Assembly (NCBI RefSeq): GCF_001418325.1
Contig: NZ_LIPN01000261.1
Span: 1 to 42,669, forward strand
From: Streptomyces atriruber
GTDB taxonomy: Bacteria; Actinomycetota; Actinomycetes; Streptomycetales; Streptomycetaceae
Direction of reading: 5' to 3'
Length of the DNA stretch: 42,669 nucleotides
Shown: in pieces, positions 32,613 to 40,844 of the stretch
Position numbering within the stretch: the first letter of the stretch is position 1
Layout: each line of letters opens with the position of its first letter
Notes under the pieces: generated by a model
Seen by the model: the letters and a program-made list of their open reading frames with translations, nothing else
The model's database searches: none
What the model was told of the DNA's origin: nothing
Translations under genes and position numbers: made by a program

Positions 32613-35486
32613 GTGCACAGACTCCCTGTCGTGTCCCCCTCCGAGATCTCCGAACTGTCGCGCTGTTCCGTTCTCTTCGTGCCTGCTGACCCGCCGCGTG
32701 ACGGACGTGTCGCCTTCTGGCGCACCGACGGCACCGAGCCCCCCGACACAGCTGCGGGTGAGCACGAAGAGCTGGCCCTCGTCGTGCCTGGGGAGGAGGG
32801 TGTCGAACTCGCGACCGTGCCGGCAGTGCTGATCCCCGTCCGCGCCGCTCTGCCGGTCCTCACGCGCGGGCGTGCCGCTACGGAGACGCATCCGACGGGT
32901 GTCTTCTGGGGTACGGCAGGGGTATTGGCCCTGCAATTGGCGGCTCGCGGCCTGCTGTTGCCGGGACTTACCGTGAGCGATCACGATGCGTGGCGTACCG
33001 GCCCGCTGACCTCCGGGGACCTGCAACGGCTGCGGGAGCTTGCCGCGGCGATGCCGCCTGCCGCTCACGCACTGCCGCTGGACGACAACCTGCCACTGCG
33101 GCTGCCCGAGCCCGAGCGTTTGCTGCGTCAATTCCTCGACGCCGTGGCCGACACGCTCCCCCGCTCCCCCGCCGCGCCACTGGCCTCGGGCGGACCTGTC
33201 TTCGCCGCTCCTGAGCCCCAGCACGTGCCGGAGCAGCGTGCCTGGGCGCTGGACGTCGCCGCTGGACACGACGCCGGGGTGCGGATCTCGCTGCGTCTGG
33301 AGATTCCCGGCCTCGCGACGGTCGCCGATGACGGCACGCGACTGCCGTTCCGTGCCGTACTGCAGTTGCACAGTGTCAGCGATCCCTCGCTCGTCGCGGA
33401 TGCCGCCGAGGTGTGGGCCGGTGCCTCGGGCCAGGCGTTCGGGCCCCGTGCACGCATGGATGCCCTGCTCGCACTGCGTCGTGCCACGCGCGCGTGGCCG
33501 CCGCTGGCCCCACTGCTGTCGGCCACCGTCCCCGACGCGATCGAGCTGGCCGACGAGGACGTCACCGCGCTCCTCGGCGAGGGCGCCCGCTTGCTGGCGG
33601 CCGCTGGCGTCGATGTGCACTGGCCCAAGGAGCTGGCGCGCAATCTCACCGCACACGCGGTCATCGGCCCGACGGACGACGACAGCGAGAACGACCACAA
33701 GGGCCCGCACAAGCTCTCCTCTGGCACGCCGTCCTTCCTCTCGGCCGACGCCCTCCTCGCCTTCAACTGGCGTTTTGCGTTGGGTGATCAGCAGCTCACC
33801 CGGGCAGAGCTGGACCGGCTCGCGGAGTCGAACCGTCCGGTGGTGCGGCTGCGCGACCAGTGGGTGCTGGTCGACCCCTCGGAGATCCGGCGCGCCCGCG
33901 CACAGCAGGATCACAAGGTCACCCCTATCGACGCCCTCGGCGCCGCGCTGACCGGCACGGCCGAGGTCGGGGGGCAGCGAGTCGACGTACAGCCGACGGG
34001 CTGGCTCGCCACCTTGCGCGAGCGGCTGGCCGACCCGGAGGGGATGGAGCCCGTCGGGCAACCCGAGGCCCTGGCGGCAGAGTTGCGCGACTACCAGCTG
34101 CGCGGCCTGAACTGGTTGGCGCGGATGACGTCGCTCGGCCTCGGTGGCTGTCTCGCCGACGACATGGGGCTCGGCAAGACGATCACACTGATCTCCTTGC
34201 ATCTGCACCGCCAGACCCAGGAGGAGTCGGCCGGGCCCACGCTGGTGGTCTGCCCGACATCACTGATGGGCAACTGGCAGCGTGAGGTCGAGAAGTTCGC
34301 GCCGGGCACGCGCGTACGTCGCTTCCACGGCTCCCAGCGCAACCTAGAGGACCTGGTGGACGGCGAGTTCGTCCTCACCACCTACGGCACGATGCGGCTC
34401 GACGCGGAGAGGCTCGGTCAGACCTCCTGGGGCATGGTCGTTGCCGACGAAGCACAACACGTCAAGAATCCGTACTCGGCGACAGCCAAACAGCTGCGCA
34501 CCATCGGCACACGCGCGCGCGTGGCGCTCACCGGCACGCCTGTGGAGAACAACCTCTCCGAGCTGTGGGCCATCCTCGACTGGACGACGCCTGGCCTGCT
34601 CGGCCGGCTCGGCACCTTCCGTACGCGGTACGCCCAAGCCGTTGAGGGCGGCACGGATCCCGCCGCTGCCGAGCGGCTCGGACAGCTCGTGCGACCGTTC
34701 CTGTTGCGACGCCGCAAGTCGGATCCGGGGATCGCGCCCGAGCTGCCGCCGAAGACGGAGACCGACCGCGCCGTCTCGCTCAGCGCGGAGCAAGCGGGCC
34801 TCTACGAAGCAGTCGTGCGGGAGACGCTCGCGGACATCTCCGGCTCCGACGGAATCGCGCGCAGGGGCCTGATCGTCAAGCTCCTCACCGGGCTCAAGCA
34901 GATCTGCAACCACCCCGCGCAGTACCTCAAGGAGGACGAGCCCCGGATCCCTGGCCGCTCCGGAAAGCTGGAGTTGCTCGACGAGTTGCTCGACACGATC
35001 CTCGCCGAGGACTCGAGCGTGCTCGTCTTCACGCAGTACGTTCAGATGGCGCGCCTCATTGAGCAGCATCTGTCGGCGCGTGGGGTTCCCTCGCAGTTCC
35101 TGCACGGGGGGACCCCTGTGGCGCAGCGGGAAGCCATGGTGCAGCGCTTCCAGGACGGCGACGTGCCCGTCTTCCTGTTGTCACTCAAGGCCGCAGGCAC
35201 GGGCTTGAACCTGACCCGCGCCGAGCACGTCGTGCACTACGACCGCTGGTGGAACCCCGCTGTCGAGGCGCAGGCAACCGACCGTGCGTACCGCATCGGG
35301 CAGACACAGCCGGTGCAGGTGCACCGGCTCATCGCGGAGGGGACGATCGAGGACCGGATCGCCGACATGCTGCTTCGGAAGCGGGAGTTGGCGGACGCAG
35401 TCCTCGGGTCGGGCGAGGCAGCTCTCACCGAGCTGACCGATGCCGAACTGTCGGATCTGGTGGAGCTGCGAGGGGGCACGCGATGA
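32613..35486 (+). CDS. SNF2/SWI2-family helicase-like ATPase
   Basis: 957 aa from GTG 32613; a longer start at ATG 32436 exists but its extra residues look non-coding and it lies in the promoter region. GAGGA is present 14 bases before the GTG. The N-terminal half (about 1-480) is the actinobacterial SNF2-associated region. Motif I is DDMGLGKT (516-523), motif II DEAQ (612-615), then ALTGTPVEN, LLSLKAAGTGLNL and DRWWNPAVEAQATDRAYRIGQ (motif VI). It is related to HepA/RapA and chromatin remodellers; it should translocate on DNA. The stop overlaps the SWIM gene (ATGA), a widely found pair, so the two probably act as a complex. Confidence 0.92.
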   Translation: MHRLPVVSPSEISELSRCSVLFVPADPPRDGRVAFWRTDGTEPPDTAAGEHEELALVVPGEEGVELATVPAVLIPVRAALPVLTRGRAATETHPTGVFWGTAGVLALQLAARGLLLPGLTVSDHDAWRTGPLTSGDLQRLRELAAAMPPAAHALPLDDNLPLRLPEPERLLRQFLDAVADTLPRSPAAPLASGGPVFAAPEPQHVPEQRAWALDVAAGHDAGVRISLRLEIPGLATVADDGTRLPFRAVLQLHSVSDPSLVADAAEVWAGASGQAFGPRARMDALLALRRATRAWPPLAPLLSATVPDAIELADEDVTALLGEGARLLAAAGVDVHWPKELARNLTAHAVIGPTDDDSENDHKGPHKLSSGTPSFLSADALLAFNWRFALGDQQLTRAELDRLAESNRPVVRLRDQWVLVDPSEIRRARAQQDHKVTPIDALGAALTGTAEVGGQRVDVQPTGWLATLRERLADPEGMEPVGQPEALAAELRDYQLRGLNWLARMTSLGLGGCLADDMGLGKTITLISLHLHRQTQEESAGPTLVVCPTSLMGNWQREVEKFAPGTRVRRFHGSQRNLEDLVDGEFVLTTYGTMRLDAERLGQTSWGMVVADEAQHVKNPYSATAKQLRTIGTRARVALTGTPVENNLSELWAILDWTTPGLLGRLGTFRTRYAQAVEGGTDPAAAERLGQLVRPFLLRRRKSDPGIAPELPPKTETDRAVSLSAEQAGLYEAVVRETLADISGSDGIARRGLIVKLLTGLKQICNHPAQYLKEDEPRIPGRSGKLELLDELLDTILAEDSSVLVFTQYVQMARLIEQHLSARGVPSQFLHGGTPVAQREAMVQRFQDGDVPVFLLSLKAAGTGLNLTRAEHVVHYDRWWNPAVEAQATDRAYRIGQTQPVQVHRLIAEGTIEDRIADMLLRKRELADAVLGSGEAALTELTDAELSDLVELRGGTR

Positions 35487-36802
35487 GTGAATTCCACGAC
35501 GAGACGTACGAACACGCGGACAACGCGCACGGGGGCGCGCAGGAGCAGGAACGCACGTTCGCGGCGTTGCCGCCCGCACACGGACGGGGATTCGCTCAGA
35601 GCTGGTGGGGCCAGGCCTGGTTGAAGGCCCTTGAGGACACCGCTCTGGACCTGCAGCAGCTGAAGTCCGGCCGCAGGCTCGCGCGCGCGGGTGCGGTGGG
35701 CGCGGTCTCCGTACGCCCCGGGCGCATCACGGCAGTGGTCAAGGACCGGGACGGCACACCGCACCGTTCCGATGTCCTGCTGCAGGAGCTGAGCCCGGAG
35801 GCATGGGACCGCTTCTTGGACATGGCCATCGAGCGGGCCGGGCACATCGCCGCGCTCCTGGACCGCGACATGCCACCGCACTTGGTGGAGGATTCCGCGG
35901 CGGCGGGCGTCGAACTGCTGCCCGGCATCGGCGATCTGGAGCCCGAGTGCGACTGTGAGGCATGGGACCACTGCGGGCACACGGCCGCGCTCTGCTACCA
36001 GGTGGCACGTCTCCTCGATGAGGACCCTTTCGTGCTGCTGCTGATGCGGGGGCGCGGAGAGCGGATGCTCCTCGACGAGTTGCAGGAACGCAGCGCTTCG
36101 AGGGCTGACACGCCAGAGGCCCTGGAGGGCACCCAGGAGGGCGGTCCAGCGGGTGTCGACGCAGCGGAGGCCTACGCAGACGGCGCGATCCTCCCGCCGC
36201 TGCCTGCCCTCCCTCCGCTGCCCGCGGAACCCGGTCTGCCGCCGACGCTCGACACGGACGCTGAACCCGCTCCGGGGCTAGACGTGCAGGCGGTCGAGTT
36301 CCTGGCCGCGCAGGCCGCCGTCGAGGCGTACCGGATACTCGCCGACGCGCTCGCTCCCGGTCACGAACACTGCCCTGTCGAGGACGAGTTGACCGGCAGC
36401 GAGGACGCTGTGCGGCTGGCCGCCGCGCAGCCCGGAACCGCAGTCGAAGCACGGCTCGCGGTGGCATCGGAGCGTGGTCACGACGGCCTCGCTCTTGCCG
36501 TCCGGGCCTGGAGGTACGGGGGCCGGGCCGCGCTCCACGTCCTCGAAGAGGTATGGACGCCGAAGGAGGAAGTGCTGGCACGCGCGCGTGCCGCACTGGA
36601 CACGGCCTGGGAAGCGGACGAGCAGCCCCAGCTGCGCGCAGCCCGCAACCGCTGGACCGTGGTCGGCTCCGATGTGCAGCTCCGCCACGGACACGACGGC
36701 CGCTGGTGGCCCTACCGGAAGGAACACGGCCGTTGGGCTCCCGCAGGGCCCGCGGCCCACGACCCTGCGACGGCGTTGGCCGTGGCGAGCGGAAGCGAGT
36801 GA
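35483..36802 (+). CDS. SWIM zinc-finger protein, partner of the SNF2 ATPase
   Basis: 439 aa; ATG at 35483 overlaps the SNF2 stop by four bases. The SWIM motif ECDCEAWDHCGH (C156, C158, C164, H166) is the CxCxnCxH zinc pattern. N-terminal FAQSWWGQAWLKALEDTALD is the usual start of this group; a linker rich in Pro/Leu lies near residues 240-270, and a C-terminal part follows (YGGRAALHVLEEVWTPKEEVLARARAALDTAWEAD). It probably binds nucleic acid or protein and works with the SNF2 ATPase. Confidence 0.9.
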   Translation: MSEFHDETYEHADNAHGGAQEQERTFAALPPAHGRGFAQSWWGQAWLKALEDTALDLQQLKSGRRLARAGAVGAVSVRPGRITAVVKDRDGTPHRSDVLLQELSPEAWDRFLDMAIERAGHIAALLDRDMPPHLVEDSAAAGVELLPGIGDLEPECDCEAWDHCGHTAALCYQVARLLDEDPFVLLLMRGRGERMLLDELQERSASRADTPEALEGTQEGGPAGVDAAEAYADGAILPPLPALPPLPAEPGLPPTLDTDAEPAPGLDVQAVEFLAAQAAVEAYRILADALAPGHEHCPVEDELTGSEDAVRLAAAQPGTAVEARLAVASERGHDGLALAVRAWRYGGRAALHVLEEVWTPKEEVLARARAALDTAWEADEQPQLRAARNRWTVVGSDVQLRHGHDGRWWPYRKEHGRWAPAGPAAHDPATALAVASGSE

Positions 36803-36993
36803 CAGAGCCTGTCTGTCCCGTGTCCCGTAGAGATGTGGGACATCATCCCGAAGAGTGACGCAGCCAGTGATCACGAAGATCGAGCAGGTCTGCACGGTGG
36901 TGACGGCTGGCCCCGGCCAGCGCTCACCGGCGCGTTCCCGTCCGGTCCACGCGCGCCGGGAACACCGGCGCGTGCACTCCCTCAGCCCGGTGA

Positions 36994-37167
36994 TTGAGCG
37001 CGGACAAGCCGTCCACGATCGTGGGTCACGTCGGTTCAGGGAGGTCCGACACAGGCCTTCCCGAGCTCACCAGCGGGGACATCGGGTTCGTCAGCTCTGC
37101 TCGCGTGACCGATCTGAAGGGGGTTGACCGGGGCGCTGCGCCCGCACGGGTACTGATGGACCGGTAG
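36994..37167 (+). CDS. Possible 57-aa protein or 3' remnant
   Basis: A TTG-started frame directly after an in-frame TGA reads SADKPSTIVGHVG, then LTSGDIGFVSSARVTDLKG and ends ARVLMDR, TAG at 37165-37167. Third positions are mostly G or C (roughly 78%), and a strong hairpin begins only a few bases after the stop, as expected at the end of a real gene. There is no good ribosome-binding site. It may be the C-terminus of a broken gene. Function unknown. Confidence 0.25.
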   Translation: MSADKPSTIVGHVGSGRSDTGLPELTSGDIGFVSSARVTDLKGVDRGAAPARVLMDR

Positions 37168-37172
37168 TCGCC

Positions 37173-37207
37173 GGCGGCGCCTCCTGCCCCTCGCAGGAGG
37201 CGCCGTC
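37173..37207. terminator. Strong hairpin, 12-bp perfect core
   Basis: GGCGCCTCCTGC (37176-37187) pairs exactly with GCAGGAGGCGCC (37193-37204) around the loop CCCTC. Three more outer pairs (one G-U) extend it to 37173/37207. It lies 97 bases before the phytase-like start. No T tract follows, typical for this GC content. Confidence 0.7.
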
Positions 37208-37303
37208 GGCACGTCTCCCGCAGTTCACCAAGAGGTCCCCTCACGTTCGTGGCGGCGGCGAAGTCTGACCGCTGTCAACGCATCCGTGCACCAGGAGGCC
37301 CCG

Positions 37304-38653
37304 ATGTCCCCGCACGCCGCCCGTAGGGGCCGTGTCCGCCGCTCTGCAGCCGTTGGTCTGCCGCTCGCCCTGATCGCCGCTCTTGCGGTGGCCGGCACCG
37401 CGACAGGCCGCACGACCGGCGGACACGGCGAGGCGCGGGTCACCTCAACCGCGACTCTCGGCGACGTTCCGCTCGGCACCTTCAGCAACGCGCTGCTTCC
37501 GGGCACGGTGAAGAACGACCGTGGTGTCGATCTCGGTGGCATCGGCAGCGACCTCTACCCGGCGGGCCGCAAGGGTGAGTTCTGGACGGTGACCGACCGA
37601 GGGCCCAACGGGCAGATCAAGGTGGACGGCAAGAAGCGCCGCACCTTCCCGGTCCCCGGCTTCGACCCGGCGATCGTGAAGATCCGGGTCCGTGGGGACA
37701 AGGTCAAGGTCCTCTCCGCGCTGCCGCTCACGACCTCGTCCGGGAAGCCGGTCACCGGCCTGCCGAACCAGGAAGGGCGCGACGAGGCGCCGTACTCGTA
37801 CGACGCGAAAACCCCCCTCTCGTACAACCCGAACGGGCTCGACACGGAGGGGCTCGTGCGTGCCCCGGACGGCTCCTTCTGGCTGGTCGACGAGTACGGG
37901 CCGTCCCTGATCCACGTCTCCGCGCGCGGGAAGGTCATCAAGCGCTACGTTCCGCGCGGGCTGAAGCTGCGCGGCGCCGACTACCCGGTCGTCGAGACGC
38001 TGCCGGGCGTCCTTCTGCACCGCAAGACGAACCGCGGCTTCGAAGGGCTGACCCAACTCCCCGGCGGGGAACTCGTGATGGCCGTGCAGAGCCCGCTCGC
38101 TCTGCCCGACGAGGACGCGGGCGACGCTTCGCGCACCTCGAGGCTGCTGCGCTTCTCGCCGAAGAAGCAGGCCGTCACCGCCGAGTACGCCTACCGGTTC
38201 GACCCCGTGGGCGTCGTCGACCCCGGAGAGGAGGACACCTCCGAACTCAAGATCTCGTCCGTTGTCGCCATCGGGCGCGACAAGCTCCTCGTCCAGGAAC
38301 GCACCGACAAGGCCGCCCGCCTCCAGGCCGTCACACTGGATCGCAAGGCGAACATCCTGGGCGGCAAGTGGGACAAGAGCGCGACACGGCCCTCCTTGGA
38401 GGAGCTCGACGACCCCGCCGCCTCCGGAGTGCCCGTCCTCGACAAGCGACTGGTGGTCGACCTGAACACCATCGACGGCGTGCCCGACAAGATCGAGGGC
38501 GTCGCCCGGGTCGACGGTCGCACTCTGGCCCTCATCAACGACAACGACTTCGGGATGAGCGACGGGCCTGCGGCCTTCGACAAGGACGGCCGACTGGTGG
38601 ACAGCGGCACGGAGACCACGGTGACGTACGTACGACTCCCTCGGAAGTACTGA
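37304..38653 (+). CDS. Secreted phytase-like esterase
   Basis: 449 aa; ATG 37304 is preceded by AGGAGG. An N-terminal signal peptide (residues about 12-40, LPLALIAALAVAGTATG) predicts export. The body has blocks of the esterase-like phytase family (PF13449): GGIGSDLYPAG, WTVTDRGPNGQ, GLDTEGLVRAPDGSFWLVDEYGPSLIHV, NRGFEGLTQLPGG and EGVARVDGRTLALINDNDFG, which suggest a beta-propeller. The hydrolysed substrate is uncertain (phosphoester or ester). It converges with the septum-formation-like gene, gap 19 bases. Confidence 0.85.
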   Translation: MSPHAARRGRVRRSAAVGLPLALIAALAVAGTATGRTTGGHGEARVTSTATLGDVPLGTFSNALLPGTVKNDRGVDLGGIGSDLYPAGRKGEFWTVTDRGPNGQIKVDGKKRRTFPVPGFDPAIVKIRVRGDKVKVLSALPLTTSSGKPVTGLPNQEGRDEAPYSYDAKTPLSYNPNGLDTEGLVRAPDGSFWLVDEYGPSLIHVSARGKVIKRYVPRGLKLRGADYPVVETLPGVLLHRKTNRGFEGLTQLPGGELVMAVQSPLALPDEDAGDASRTSRLLRFSPKKQAVTAEYAYRFDPVGVVDPGEEDTSELKISSVVAIGRDKLLVQERTDKAARLQAVTLDRKANILGGKWDKSATRPSLEELDDPAASGVPVLDKRLVVDLNTIDGVPDKIEGVARVDGRTLALINDNDFGMSDGPAAFDKDGRLVDSGTETTVTYVRLPRKY

Positions 38654-38672
38654 CTTCGGAGAGGCCGAACGG

Positions 38673-39476
38673 TCAGGACAACGGCTTGGTGAGCTTGTGC
38701 TTGCCCGGTCCGCTGTCCCCTGCCAGGCTGCACGCGACGTTGTCGATACCGACCTTGTAGCCCGTGGCATCCGGGTACTGCACCAGTGTTCCTCGGACCG
38801 TTCCGGACGGCTGGCTGCGCGCCTTGCGTTCCAGCGGCCGGTCGCAGAGCGCGGCCGCCGCCCGTTTCAGGGCCGCGTCGGTCGTGTAGGAGCCGTTCAG
38901 TTCGGCGAACTCGACGACTTCGGCGTCGTGCGGGGCGTCGCACGACCTCTTCGCGGCCTGCCCCGGCTCGCTGCTGTCGACGTCGAAGCAGTCACCTGTC
39001 TTCAACAGGTAGTACGGGACCTGCTCATCGGCCGGCGAGGGCACGGCGGAGCCGAGGTCAGTCGGGAAGCCCGTGGGCAAGGTCGGGAAATCGGTGGGCA
39101 ACGACGGGACACCGCTCGGCAAACCGGTGGGCAGCTCGCTCGGGATCTGGGACGGGATGCTCAAGGAAGGCGTGGGTTCGCGTGTCGTGCTCCTGCTGGA
39201 CTCGGTTGGTTCCTTCTTGTCGTCGCCGTTGCCGTCGCCGCCGGTGACCACCAGAACCACCGCGGCAACGGCCCCCACGGCCACGATGACCGCGAGCAGG
39301 ACGAACAGACCGGTGCGCCGCCCTGGCGGCCCACCAGGAGGCGGACCCGGCTGCCAGCCCCCGTTCCCCGGAGGCGGCCCGTAGCCGCCGGGCGGGGGCC
39401 CGAACCCGCCTCCGCCGGGCGGCGGACCGCTGGGCGGCGGTGGAGGCGGCTGCGGCGGTACGGGCGGCATGGCCAT
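38673..39476 (-). CDS. Membrane-anchored septum-formation-like protein
   Basis: 267 aa. The first 55 residues are a proline/glycine-rich cytoplasmic region, then a single membrane helix (about 56-78). Next comes a polar linker with a repeated proline-rich pattern (IPSQIPSELPTGLP, VPSLPTDFPTLPTGFPTDLG, about 107-142). The extracellular domain has YYLLKTGDCFD (155-165) and SCDAPHDAEVV, the paired cysteine pattern of the septum formation family (PF13845). Role in division is not proven for this protein. Start ATG 39476, ATG 39470 is an alternative. Confidence 0.78.
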   Translation of the reverse strand: MAMPPVPPQPPPPPPSGPPPGGGGFGPPPGGYGPPPGNGGWQPGPPPGGPPGRRTGLFVLLAVIVAVGAVAAVVLVVTGGDGNGDDKKEPTESSRSTTREPTPSLSIPSQIPSELPTGLPSGVPSLPTDFPTLPTGFPTDLGSAVPSPADEQVPYYLLKTGDCFDVDSSEPGQAAKRSCDAPHDAEVVEFAELNGSYTTDAALKRAAAALCDRPLERKARSQPSGTVRGTLVQYPDATGYKVGIDNVACSLAGDSGPGKHKLTKPLS

Positions 39477-39554
39477 ACCATCAAGAGTCGCCTCGAACCG
39501 GTCACATGGCGACCCCCCTGCGCGAGTTGAACGAAGCCGGAGCCGGAAAGGCGC

Positions 39555-40721
39555 TCAGCCCCGAGCTGCCAGGAGATGATCCATGGCCAGCTGGTCGAGG
39601 CGCTCGAAGGCCATCCCGCGTGCCGCGGCCTCCGCCACGTCGAACGCCTCGTAGGCGCTCCTGTCGGCGAGCAGGCCGGCGAGCCCGTCATCCGCCGTGG
39701 GGACGGCCAGCTCGTCCAGGCGCGCGGCACGCAGCGCCTCGCGCACCTCGGGATCGGCCCGGAAGGCGGCCGAGCGCTCGCGCAGGATCAGGTAGTTGCG
39801 CATGCACCCCGCAGCCGACGCCCACACTCCCTCGAAGTCCTCGGTGCGCGGCGGCTTGAAGTCGAAGTGCCTCGGACCCTCGTAACCACCCCTCTCCAGG
39901 AGGTCCACCAGCCAGAAGGCGCTGCGCAGGTCCCCCGCCCCGAACCGCAGGTCCTGGTCGTACTTGATGCCGGTCTGGCCATTGAGATCGATGTGGAAGA
40001 GCTTGCCCGTCCACAACGCCTGCGCGATGGAGTGCGGGAAATTCAGGCCCGCCATCTGTTCGTGCCCCACCTCGGGGTTGACGCCGAACAGTTCGGGGCG
40101 CTCCAGGCGCTCGATGAACGCGAGGGCGTGGCCGACGGTGGGCAGCAGGATGTCGCCGCGCGGCTCGTTCGGCTTTGGCTCGATCGCGAAACGCAGGTCG
40201 TAGCCTTGCGTGGTCACGTACTCGCCGAGCAGGTCGAAGGCCTCCTTCATGCGGTCGAGCGCATCGGTCACGTCCTTCGCCGCGCCGGACTCCGCCCCCT
40301 CCCTGCCGCCCCACGCCACATAGGTGCGGGCGCCCAGTTCTGCCGCGAGGTCGATGTTGCGAATCGTCTTCCTCAGCGCGTAGCGCCGCACGTCGCGGTC
40401 GTTGGCGGTGAACCCCCCGTCCTTGAAGACGGGGTGCGTGAAGAGGTTCGTGGTGGCCATCGGCACGACCAGTCCCGTCGCGTCCAGCGCCTGCCGGAAA
40501 CGCTTGATGTGCCCCTCCCGTTCCGAGTCGGAGGACCCGAAGGGGATCAGGTCGTCGTCGTGGAACGTCACTCCGTAGGCGCCCAGTTCGGCGAGGTGCC
40601 GCACGGAGTCGGCAGGGTCGAGCGCGGCCCGGGTGGCCTCTCCGAACGGGTCCCGGCCCTGCCAGCCGACGGTCCACAGGCCGAAGCTGAACTTGTCCTC
40701 AGTGGTGGGCTGGTAGTTCAT
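39555..40721 (-). CDS. xylA: Xylose isomerase
   Basis: 388 aa, the exact usual size of the Streptomyces enzyme. ATG at 40721 (MNYQPTTEDKF) has GAGGGA upstream. It converts D-xylose to D-xylulose and also D-glucose to D-fructose. Active-site His54 and Asp57 are in TFHDDDLIPFG; the metal-binding glutamate and lysine are in FAIEPKPNEPRGD; GVNPEVGHEQMAG and HIDLNGQTGIKYDQDLRFG hold further metal ligands. It diverges from xylB and shares a 123-base control region with an AT-rich palindrome. Confidence 0.97.
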   Translation of the reverse strand: MNYQPTTEDKFSFGLWTVGWQGRDPFGEATRAALDPADSVRHLAELGAYGVTFHDDDLIPFGSSDSEREGHIKRFRQALDATGLVVPMATTNLFTHPVFKDGGFTANDRDVRRYALRKTIRNIDLAAELGARTYVAWGGREGAESGAAKDVTDALDRMKEAFDLLGEYVTTQGYDLRFAIEPKPNEPRGDILLPTVGHALAFIERLERPELFGVNPEVGHEQMAGLNFPHSIAQALWTGKLFHIDLNGQTGIKYDQDLRFGAGDLRSAFWLVDLLERGGYEGPRHFDFKPPRTEDFEGVWASAAGCMRNYLILRERSAAFRADPEVREALRAARLDELAVPTADDGLAGLLADRSAYEAFDVAEAAARGMAFERLDQLAMDHLLAARG

Positions 40722-40755
40722 GTGCGACTCCCTCACCTATTTCGTCATGGCACTT

Positions 40756-40767
40756 TACAAATTAGTA
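40756..40767. promoter_or_regulatory. AT-rich near-palindrome in the xylA/xylB control region
   Basis: TACAAATTAGTA is palindromic at 10 of 12 bases and stands out in GC-rich DNA. The 123-base divergent region carries possible -10 hexamers over it on both strands (TAGTAT on plus, TACTAA on minus). It is a good candidate for the XylR (ROK) binding site that represses both genes without xylose. Confidence 0.45.
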
Positions 40768-40844
40768 TCCGAGGGCGCTGCTGGGAAGGTCGAGGAGTGA
40801 ACTCCGGAGCGCACCCGGGGACAGCCGCAGGAACGGAGACCGTG

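Larger units (their letters stand above)
36803..37303. other. 500-base stretch without a confident gene
   Basis: This gap holds a GTG-started frame at 36855-37127 (90 codons) whose first 20 codons have good third-position GC. It also holds a 57-codon frame at 36994-37167 in another frame, and the hairpin at 37173-37207. The two frames differ by one base, so a decayed gene is possible. No protein family is recognised. Confidence 0.4.

Noticed and set aside
37124..37156. Promoter from TTGACC and TACTGA
   Set aside because: The spacing is 21 bases, too long for a vegetative promoter.
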